A stretch of 64,000 nucleotides of DNA, taken from NCBI GenBank assembly GCA_027886175.1, contig JAJNNQ010000031.1, positions 2,766,501 to 2,830,500 of the forward strand, in the 5' to 3' direction. The translations under genes and the position numbers were made by a program. This stretch comes from Phylloscopus collybita. Its lineage: Eukaryota; Chordata; Aves; Passeriformes; Phylloscopidae. The notes beneath the pieces were generated by a model. It did not search any database and was not told the origin of the DNA. It was given only the letters and a program-made list of their open reading frames with translations. Shown piece by piece: positions 55,927 to 64,000 of the stretch (its first letter is position 1; each line of letters opens with the position of its first letter).

Positions 55927-56489
55927 TGTGTGGGTTTTCTTTTCTTCTTTTCTGTTAGAGCCGGGATTAAACGCTCGAGAGATGCACTTTGTGTTGGGAC
56001 TCAGATGTTTATTAATCCTTATCTATGTTACAGTCTCACAAGCTGTGAGTTCTAGCTAATAAGGTGACAAATGGCTCTATCTCTTTACAAGGTTTTTTAG
56101 GCACAAGCTGTCCAATTATGAAATGACACCTAAGTTATTTTTACTTTTAACCCAATACCCAACCACCCCAGGCCTGCGATGTGGATTTTACTACCCAATT
56201 ACAAAACACCCCCCAGCCTGTGGAGAAGGTGAAAAAGGACTCAGCCTCTGCCCTAAACCCTCCCCCTTGCTTTAGATCCATCCCTGTGTTCTAAACCCTG
56301 AAACTCTGAGTTTTGCCCCCTGGGCTGTCACACACTTCCATCCAAACCACAGCCCCACAGTCCCAGCGCTGTCACTCCATTTTGGGAGCCTTTTCCAGGG
56401 CCTGGGGTGGGATGCAGGGTTTGCTGGGATGGGGGTCAGTGCCTGGCAGCACAGAAAGCCTGAGATTCTCATCACCCAGGGTTCCAAAA
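55927..56489 (-). mobile_element. Solo LTR inside CR1 (~563 bp)
   Basis: A reverse-oriented LTR separates two halves of one CR1. Its + strand start TGTGTGGG corresponds to a minus-strand end ...CCCACACA, and TTTATT at 56008-56013 is the reverse of AATAAA. GAAC occurs at both edges (55923-55926 and 56490-56493), giving at least a 4-bp target duplication. The outer base on the right edge does not read as a clean CA, so that boundary is uncertain by a few bases. No internal genes are present. Confidence 0.82.
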
Positions 56490-56545
56490 GAACTGGATGA
56501 TCCTTAAGGTCCTTTCCAACCCAAACCATTCCATGATTCTGTGGC
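56490..56545 (+). mobile_element. CR1 LINE, right part after LTR
   Basis: GAACTGGATGATCCTTAAGG, TCCAACCCAAACCATTCCAT and GATTCTGTGG complete the CR1 interrupted at 55926. Confidence 0.93.
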
Positions 56546-56737
56546 ACCTTCCAACACAGGAATTCCTCTGGTTCCTGGGTCTGGCCTTTCCCAGCCTTGG
56601 GGCTGTAACCCTCACCCTGGGGAGCTGCTGTCTCTGCACCCCATTGTGTTCCAGCAGGACTGTGAGGGCTGAGTGCTGCTCACAGCACTTGGTTTCCATG
56701 ACTTTCTGCCAATCCTTAAGCCATCTGTATGGTGGTG
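56546..56737. other. Unique spacer between retroelements
   Basis: No feature recognised. Confidence 0.4.
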
Positions 56738-56743
56738 GATGAA

Positions 56744-57036
56744 TGTCGCTGTGGGACACAATGAATGAGACACGGACTCACGGTTCAGAAGGCTGAAGCT
56801 CTGAAAAGGGGCTGGTTTATTCTCAGAACCTATTTTTTATACCTTTTTATAATGTGGTTTTATAAGAGGTGGGATCCCTGGACCCATTGGCCACACCAAG
56901 GGTCAACAAGCAAAGTCCCTCCTCAGAAGAGGGAAAAGTGAAAAACAAGAGAGTTTACATAGAGAGACCTTGTTTACTGACTCGATCCCTGGGAAAGAGT
57001 TTAAGAAAAATGCAAACATGAGAAACAGTGACTACA
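56744..57036 (-). mobile_element. Solo LTR (293 bp)
   Basis: Flanked by the perfect 6-bp direct repeat GATGAA (56738-56743 and 57037-57042), with termini TGTCGC...GACTACA. TTTATT at 56816-56821 is the reverse of AATAAA, and TTTTATAA-type words at 56844-56872 give TATAAAA on the minus strand. No viral coding sequence remains. Confidence 0.85.
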
Positions 57037-57042
57037 GATGAA

Positions 57043-57399
57043 GGTTCAGAAGCTGGTTGTGGGGTTTTCTGCAGCACAAATGGCACAGGATGGCAGGAAG
57101 TTGTTGTTCAGGTTTTGAATTGAACGTTTGGCGTCAGGAAGGAGTGGATTTCAGGCTGTGGGAAGCCCATCCAGCTCCCTTCAGTGCTGATGGTGTTTTG
57201 GGCTGTCATTACAATTCCCTTTTCCATGGGAACCCCAGGTCATGCTCAGTGCACATGACAGCAGCAGGGAGGCGAGGATCACGATGCCAGAGCAAGCTCA
57301 ATTTGAGTCATTTAAGTTGTGATTTAAATATTGCAAACGTTTCTGTGGGGTGAAAAACCACCTTGGCTGCTTTAGCCCCTACTTGGTAATGACTTTTGT
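57043..57399. other. Unique non-coding DNA
   Basis: Nothing recognised. Confidence 0.4.
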
Positions 57400-57462
57400 C
57401 AGAATAAGTTGGTGGGAGACATTTGGGCTGTGTGGTTAAACACTTTTGTGTGGACACTTCAA
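57400..57462 (+). repeat. Short local duplication, copy 1
   Basis: About 60 bp matching 60251-60311 (AGAATAAGTTGGTGGGAGAC, then TTTTGTGTGGAC), about 85% similar. Same orientation. Confidence 0.82.
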
Positions 57463-58018
57463 AGTACTCACTGGGGGACAGCAACATAGTTTATGGGGCA
57501 AAATATGAAAATTTTATATCTCTTGTATTTCCAGGCTCAGTTTTGTCTTACTCTTTGCCTGTGAATTTGATTGATATTACCATGAGCTATCTTGGTTTTC
57601 AGACAGAAATAATGCACCTCACTGTTTTAAGTATAAACTTTTTTCTGTGTTCAAATATAAATGAGAATAGATTAAAAATGTCCTTTTTATTCTCTCCTAT
57701 TGAGGATCTCCTCTCTCCCCACCTCTCCCACGGCTTGGCTGGGGTGATTTGGGGTTTGTGATGGGCCAGGGCTCTGGTTTTTGGCATCCCCCTGGAGCTG
57801 CAGGCTCATTCCTGCTCTGTTTTGTCTCCCCTAAAAGCGTGAATTTTTGAGGGCAGGGCTCCCTCACGTGGTGGCACCACACAAACTTCAGCTGCTTCCC
57901 TTGCAAGGAAGATCCAAAATTCCCCTTTTTTCTCCCAAAACCTGTAGTTTTCACACAGTCGTGTAGGGGCTTTTTCGCTGCTAGAGAGGCCGAGAAAAGA
58001 AAATATCACTGAGCTCTT
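57463..58018. other. Unique non-coding DNA
   Basis: Nothing recognised. Confidence 0.4.
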
Positions 58019-58055
58019 CTATTCCCTCCAACCCAAACCAATCTGGGAATCTAAT
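58019..58055 (+). mobile_element. Very short CR1 tail
   Basis: CTCCAACCCAAACCAATCTG followed by GGAATCTAAT: only the terminal ~35 bp of CR1. Confidence 0.75.
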
Positions 58056-59088
58056 CCCCAAAATTCACAGGATTTATATTATGCAGAATTCTAGAGAACT
58101 CCAAGCTAAGCAACAGTAAGTGTTAAAATAATTCTTTTTATTTTTGAGTGTTCACTAGTCCTGAGGCTCCAAATAAAATTTTGACTTAAACTTGTAGGAA
58201 ACAGAGAGCAGGTTGTTAATATGGTGTTGTAGGAAAATCAGTGTTCCTAATGAAAATCAGTGTGCTCAGAATAGGACAAAATTTGGCAATCAACTACTGT
58301 TGCTTTGTGAATATTAATTATGTAAGTGTATATATAGTGTGCCTATACATCATATATAGACACTCTATAGATGAACTGATAATATGTTAAATATTTAAAA
58401 GTAGAATATATTTTTATATATTTGTAATCATTAAAGCTGTCTAAATAAATACATAAAATGTATTTTCAGTATTATCAGCTCAGGTTGAAAATTTGGCTGT
58501 GGTTATCCATGTGCACCCTCATGATGTGGGACCTGGGTCTACTCAGTGTCCATGGGACACTTCCAGTTTCCTCAGTGGAACTTTTTTTTTCCCCCTTAGA
58601 ATTCAGCTGGTGAGCTCATCTTTCTTCTGCAGTCAGTGGGAATTAGTCCTGTCTCTAAAAACTGAATTTTCATGGGGTTTAGCCTAGATGAGACACTAAA
58701 GGAAGAAGGAATTTTCATCCTCCTCTCACTGTTTCAGTGTTAGAGGGGGGTGAGACTGTTTCTTTTCAGATTTCATAGCCAAAATTTGTATCATCAATAT
58801 TTTAAAAAAATTGTAGTTATTTTCTTCTTTTGGGAAATTACTGTTTCCTCTCTCCTAGTTTCACAATATTTAAAACTAGATTTGCCTAAAAAGGCATTGG
58901 GTTTGGGAGTATTTCATTAAGATTTTCCATTTTTATTTTCAGTTCAATAACAGGTATTTCACTGACAGGTTCAAAGCCTCTTTCCCTCTATGAACATATT
59001 ATTAAACACTCAGCTGTAGATACTCAACCCTCTTTCTCCTGAGCTGGTCCCTTTGGGATGTGGAGTTCCAAGCATCCTCTTCCCCATG
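58056..59088. other. Unique AT-rich DNA
   Basis: About 1 kb. 58310-58470 is strongly AT-rich with TATATA words. No gene recognised. Confidence 0.45.
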
Positions 59089-59190
59089 TTTAGAATTCCA
59101 GAACAGTTTGGGTTGGGAGGGACCTTAAAGCTCACCTTGCTCCAGCCCCTGCCATGGGCAGGAACACCTCCCACTAGACCATGTTGCCTC
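59089..59190 (-). mobile_element. CR1 LINE 3' fragment
   Basis: Reverse-complement CR1: TAGAATTCCAGAACAGTTTG, GGGACCTTAAAGCTCACC and CCATGGGCAGGAACACCTCC. Confidence 0.93.
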
Positions 59191-59560
59191 AAAAGCCAAA
59201 TTCCCAAAATATTGTCTGGATGAAGTCAGGTCTGCTCTTTGGGGTCGTGGCTATGAAAAACCAGACTTTCCCCAAGTAGGGAACCACAAGCAAACCTGCT
59301 TTTTCTTTCCTGATGGGGAACACACGACACTGGAACTATTTTCCAGCCAAAAATTATTCAGGGAGGGACTTGAGCTTTTAATGCTGAGCTCAGGGCTGGT
59401 TTTGTCCTCTTTCCACTTGCCATGGGAGCGTGGGGAGGCTGCAGAGATGGGAGCCAGCACCCTCCAAGTGTCCATGAGGAACGTCTGTGCCGTGGTGCCC
59501 CAGGCCAGGGATCACTCCCGAGACAGATGCCTTTGGAGGAGCAGACGTATGTGTTTCTGC

Positions 59561-59565
<5 letters not shown>
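59191..59565. other. Unique DNA, GC-richer at the end
   Basis: 59400-59560 is GC-richer and runs straight into a long A run, superficially like a retroposed transcript. No recognisable product or flanking duplication is seen. Confidence 0.4.
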
Positions 59566-59597
<32 letters not shown>

Positions 59598-59632
59598 AAA
59601 ATATATTACAAAAAAAAAAAAAAAAAAAAAAA
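59566..59632 (+). repeat. Double poly-A tract
   Basis: Two A runs (about 29 and 22 bp) separated by TTAAAATATATTAC. Confidence 0.95.
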
Positions 59633-60250
59633 AGCCACCGAAACTCTTGTGGTTTAGACAGCTGGTCTGGCAGTTGGTAATGTGAAGGCCTATTAAAATA
59701 TTTATGCTATTTGTTATTTAACTTCATTTGTTTCCTTTTTTTTTCCCCGAAGAATTTGGAAATGGGCTGATTAAATAAAATAGTGTGAGGCCGCCCCGGG
59801 GGGTCGGGAGTGACAAGAATTGGCAGAAATTTGGGGAGCACTGGCAGCACAGGGGGCTAATATTCTGTCTTTCACTCCTCTGAGATCTCGTCGTTCTGTT
59901 TGCCTTCTGAGCGAGAGGAGGTGCTAATAAATACGCTGAAAATATTTTCACACTTCTGCTTGGGTGGAATTTTGATTTTGGGAGCTGGGGCACAAAGGCC
60001 TGGCTTCGTGGAAGCTTCGGAGTCGGTGACAAGGCTCCCTTTGACTCAGCCCCAGCAGTGGAAATCAACGTTAGAAATGACACCCCCACCTCAAAGTTTC
60101 CGTGGTTTGTTATTTTGGGTCCTCACAGAACTCGCTGTGTAGGTTTTAGTGAGGGATCCAACTTCTAAAACTTCTCAGCCGTTCAAACTGAGATGTCTCA
60201 GGGTCTGGACTAGTTTCCAGGATAATTTAATTGTTTTCTGACAGGGAGAA
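59633..60250. other. Unique DNA, locally CpG-retaining
   Basis: A CpG-containing G/C run near 59790-59808 and isolated CpGs at 59888-59935 in AT-rich context. May be regulatory, but nothing definite. Confidence 0.35.
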
Positions 60251-60311
60251 GAATAAGTTGGTGGGAGACATTTGTGCTGAGCGGTTAAATCCTTTTGTGT
60301 GGACTTCTCAT
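60251..60311 (+). repeat. Short local duplication, copy 2
   Basis: Second copy of 57400-57462, diverged at about ten positions. Confidence 0.82.
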
Positions 60312-60387
60312 GGAAGTGCAGAGTGGGTATTTGGACTGGAGAAAAGTAAAAACAACAAGACTGGGTTTAGCATCCTCAGGGAGTGAT

Positions 60388-60648
60388 GATCACAGACTCT
60401 CAGTTTTCCAATTCATGTTGGAAAAGCCCTCTCAGGCCATGGAGTCCAAACATTGCCCAGCACTGCCAAGGCCACCCACGTCCCCAAGTGCCACATCCAC
60501 ATGGCTTTGGGATCCCTCCAGGGATGGGGATTCCACCACTGCCCTGGGCAGCTGTGCCAGGGCTGGACAACTCTTTGAGGGAAGAAATTTTCCTAAGATC
60601 CAACTTAACCTCCCCTGGCAAAACTCGAGGCTGCTTCCTCTCACCCTA
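60388..60648 (-). mobile_element. CR1 LINE 3' region
   Basis: Reverse-complement CR1: TCACAGACTCTCAGTTTTCC, AAGGCCACCCACGTCCCCAA, CACATCCACATGGCTTTGGG, CTGGGCAGCTGTGCCAGGGC and ATCCAACTTAACCTCCCCTG. Confidence 0.93.
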
Positions 60649-61818
60649 ACCAGCAAACCTGACATCAACACTTGAACGTTTACAAAAGGGAGATTTTAAA
60701 AGTCAGAGAGGAGGAATCCAAATTGGATTGTTCCCCGTGTTCAGGGGAGCCCATGTTGGATGTGCACAGCCTCATTCCGTTCAGGCCATGGGGCTCACCA
60801 CAGATGGCAGGAAAATGGGAAAAAGTCATGGTGGAATGGCAAAATATAAAGGTGTTTTCAAAAAAATAAAAACCAGAAGAACTGTTCACCTACAATGGCC
60901 GAGTTTTGAAGCAAAGAAGAGGAATGGTGAGCATGAAAGAGGGGAAAAAGAAGGTGATGAAGTCCCAAATTTGCTTCTTTTCCAGTGCCTCCCTTGAAAG
61001 ACAAACTTTCTTGAGAAATTACACCAATTTATGAAAAAAAAAATGATTATCTAATCAATCTACCATTCAGCTGGATGCTTTTGAAGGTCCCAGTGCTGGG
61101 TTTTGTTCAACCCTTGGTTTGAGTCAGTCAAGGTTCCTGTGAAAGGCTTAGGACTGAGCCCAAGAGGTCAAGCTCAGGCTACGTTCAGAGGTGGTGACAG
61201 AGCCTGAACAAATGGTGCCAGACGTGTGGAGATCAAATTAGTAAAGCTTGGTTTCATGTTAACCAGAGATAACATGGTGTGAAATAGTTTAATTAAGGAA
61301 AATCCCCAGATATTCTGGGAAACACCGAGGAGCAGACTGGAAGGGAGGCAGTGTTGAGGTGGTCAGGGAGTCAGTGTGGGAGTCTCCACGGCCTCGTGTT
61401 GCTGCTGGAGGAGTGAGGAAAAAGCTGAGTCCTGTTCCCTGGTGGGCTGGAGTCCTGTTGGCCCTGCTGTGTGGGGCTGGTTTTGGAGAGCTGCTGTTTA
61501 AAGGCTGATCCTTATTAGGGCTTTTACACTCTGGCAAGTTGTTGTTGAACTTTTATTTTAAGACTGAGAATCTCTAACTTGTTCTCACAGCAAGCTGTTC
61601 CCCAGACTCCCATGTGTTTTCCCCCAGAATTTGTGCAGAACCTTTTTCTGGAAGCTCAGCTCTTTGGTGTGTTTTGCTCTACCAGCTCCTTGGATGGGTT
61701 GGTCCCACAATATTTGACACCAAAATCTGGTTCAAGTTCCAGCTGCAGGGAAAGCTCTTCCCTCTTGCTCTATTAATTTTCCCTCTTGCCCTCTTTCTCT
61801 ATTAATTTTAAACTTTTG
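60649..61818. other. Unique non-coding DNA
   Basis: About 1.2 kb without recognised elements or genes. Confidence 0.45.
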
Positions 61819-61850
61819 TAGAATCCTGGCATAGTTTGGGTTGGGAGGGT
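61819..61850 (-). mobile_element. Very short CR1 tail
   Basis: TAGAATCCTGGCATAGTTTG and GGTTGGGAGG, the last ~30 bp of a reverse CR1. Confidence 0.7.
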
Positions 61851-63069
61851 TTTACTCACAATGAAAATTATCTGGAGACAGCTTCTTTTATAGGAAGTGT
61901 AAATCTTTATTTTAAAGTCATTTCAGTGGAGCTGCATTTCCTACCTCTTCATCCTTTTTGTTCCTGTGAAGTTTGGAAAAGCAGTTTACAGCCTGAAGAT
62001 CTCTCAGCATTTTTAAGGGTTTTCTTGAGTCTTATATTCATTCTTCCTTAATTGCTTGGGGTCATTTGGACCCACAGTAAGTAATTGAAGGGAGAGTGGG
62101 TGCAAACCTGGCTTGTGATTTTTGATGTTTGAATAGATAACATTAGTATTTTTGCTTTTGTTACTAATCTCCTTTAGGAATAGTTTTCTTTTAAATATTG
62201 AAAAATTATAATTATATGAAGTTTAAACTACTTATATATTTTTCTTTCTTACATGAAGGATAGAGGAAGGCTGATGACCAAGGTAGCTGGTTATGGAAAG
62301 AAGAATTAAGCTTTTTTCTTGTACCTCAAAAGAAAGCCTTCTGAGCAGGTCAGGGAGCTCTGTATATTTTCAATTATTGCAATTATAATAATGCTTGCCT
62401 TTTGCCAAATGACTGAGGAGAGCAGTGGTCTGAAAAGGGGTTGATTTGGTTAAAAAAGTGAACAGAAAATATGATGATGCACTGACAATGCTTGCCTGTG
62501 TAAGGAAGCGTGATGTGTGTCAGCAATTCCTCCTCAAATCCGCCAATGCAGAAGCTTAAAAATTCTCTCCTGATCCCATGTGCTGCATAATTCACTTTTA
62601 GGGTCTAAAAATAAAGCCAGGCTCTTTACAACACTGTGCACATGCTGGAGTGGAGTAAACACGTGTTCAATCTGTTCCGAGTTGTCTGATTAAAATAATC
62701 GTGGTGTGAAGGAAGGAGGCAGGAGGGGCACAGCAGAGCATGTCAGAGAGCAGAGAGGTGTTGAAATGCCCTTGAAAATTAAAACTGTGGAGGCTGTGCA
62801 TGTTAAAATTATTGGGGGTTCACGTGGGTGCAAAGATGTTGACAACTTGAACTTGAAATTTCTTACAAGCGTGGCCTTAAATAAATTTGGATTAAATCAG
62901 CAACAGGAGGTGAAACCGTGTTTGATGAAATTGTCTGGCAAATTGGTTTTAAGTCTGGAATTTCATTTTCCAAACAGAACACTGTGGAGAGGGCAGCAAC
63001 AAGCAAAAATGAACTGCAAGTTATTTTACTGTTCGGGGAGACAAGAGACTCTTTATAGTTCTGCTCTAA
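61851..63069. other. Unique AT-rich DNA
   Basis: About 1.2 kb. A 125-codon + frame at 62706-63083 has no recognisable domain. AT-rich 62130-62240. No repeat seen. Confidence 0.45.
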
Positions 63070-63530
63070 AGCTTAATTTTTAGGACCTGTATAAATAGAA
63101 TCCAATCCACCAACTGATTTGGAGAGGACAATCCATCAATATTTAATTTGGTAAGAAAGAAAAGGCTCTAAAATAATAAATGTAGCTCATGAATCGGATG
63201 CACCGTTGAGTTCCATTATTAAATGTAGACATATAATACCGGTGGCCTCGTGTTTGTTATTTTAATAATTCTAATTAACTTCTGGTAATTGTGGTGGACC
63301 TGCTGCCAGCTATCCCGGCTATGATCATTACTCAGGGTTATTATTTGCTGGAGACAGTCAGGCAGTGAATAGAGGAAGTTTTATGGCAAGCTAAACTCAA
63401 ATAGCACGGGTAGGTTTTCTTGCTGCAGAAAAATGTCTCCTGGTGAACTTCGTCACGATCTGTCCGTGTTTAAGAGCTGTGGAGAGATCCAGGCAATCTT
63501 TAGGATAATGCAGTCATTTCCAGAGCCCCC
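63070..63530. other. Candidate conserved non-coding element
   Basis: Repeat-free AT-rich block with TTTTAATAATTCTAATTAAC near 63260, AATATTTAATTTGG near 63138 and several isolated CpGs (GAATCGGATGCACCG near 63191, ATACCGGTGG near 63236). Resembles a developmental enhancer; function is inferred only. Confidence 0.38.
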
Positions 63531-64000
63531 ATTAACAATATTTCACTCTTTCTCCTCGACTGGGGATGATGAGTGAGATTTGTGTGGAGAAGCAGGAGCT
63601 TTCTCCCTCACAATTAGCCTGCTCCTCTTGTCTCTGTCTCTTTATGGTCCCACACTCCGTTTTTCAGGCTGTGGTTGTAATGGTGATAAACCAGGTCCCT
63701 CCAGCCTGTACTGCTGCAAATACAGAGAGAGAAAATGAATCCATGGATGGATGAAGGGACAAATCCTTCACTTATCTGAAAGAGACTTCAGTGTCCAAGA
63801 AATCCATTGGAGTATGGAGCTGCTAGTGAAGGAGGATCTGTGAAATTCTGTCTTTCCCCTTGGTAGCCTGGGAGGCTTCTCCCACATTGGAGATGGCACT
63901 TGGAACCAGGTCTGGATTAGGTCTTTCTGCAGCTTCAGAAATTCTGCTTCATTTCAGCTGGGGAAGTGTCACAGGTTGGAGTTTCCCATCAAAGACGTGC
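63531..64000. other. Unique non-coding DNA
   Basis: Nothing recognised up to the window edge. Confidence 0.4.

Noticed and set aside
59380..59632. GC-rich segment followed by poly-A as a processed pseudogene
   Set aside because: No recognisable parent gene product and no flanking direct repeats; the A tract is double and could be a simple repeat.
1..64000. tRNA, rRNA or small RNA genes
   Set aside because: No A-box/B-box pairs, cloverleaf-like stems or rRNA signature stretches were noticed on either strand. A covariance-model scan would be decisive.

Overview
The window looks like non-coding avian nuclear DNA, most likely songbird-like. The main evidence is more than 25 truncated CR1 LINE 3' ends on both strands, recognised by their conserved 3' blocks and tails built on ATTCTRTG. 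Solo LTRs of endogenous retroviruses, A/T homopolymers and microsatellites are also present. Non-CR1 sequence is AT-rich and CpG-poor. I found no convincing protein-coding gene, rRNA or tRNA. The longest open frames (about 150-230 codons) lie in antisense CR1, in GC-rich low-complexity DNA or across duplication junctions. Bacterial features (operons, ribosome binding sites, CRISPR) do not apply.

Layout: 1-12 kb is mostly unique sequence with scattered CR1 tails, a 45-bp CpG-dense patch (2281-2325) and AT-rich stretches that read like conserved non-coding elements (4.3-4.6, 6.3-6.7 and 9.3-9.5 kb). 12.5-13.1 kb is a patchwork of pieces also found at 3.5 and 20.5 kb. 14.0-14.46 kb is the clearest enhancer-like AT-rich block. 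15.6-16.1 kb is a 226-bp tandem duplication in purine-rich DNA. 17.7-18.8 kb is a ~172-bp tandem array derived partly from a CR1 tail and split by a 346-bp solo LTR with a perfect 6-bp target duplication. 26.0-26.6 kb is a second solo LTR.

30-38 kb holds two pairs of 230-295-bp local duplications, one of which sits inside a CR1 copy. 41-51 kb is mostly unique, with enhancer-like AT-rich blocks at 49.0-49.7 and 50.4-50.9 kb. 52-57 kb is a retroelement nest: four LTRs, several CR1 copies (two interrupted by LTRs, one inserted inside an LTR) and an inverted duplication whose partner copy preserves the pre-insertion site of one LTR. The last 7 kb is unique sequence with a few CR1 pieces and another enhancer-like block near 63.1-63.5 kb.

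Nothing here forms a gene system. The window reads as intergenic or deep-intronic DNA of a gene-poor region. Its points of interest are datable nested retroelement insertions, repeated templated local duplications, candidate regulatory blocks and two isolated CpG-dense patches. All family assignments come from recognising motifs by eye, without database searches.
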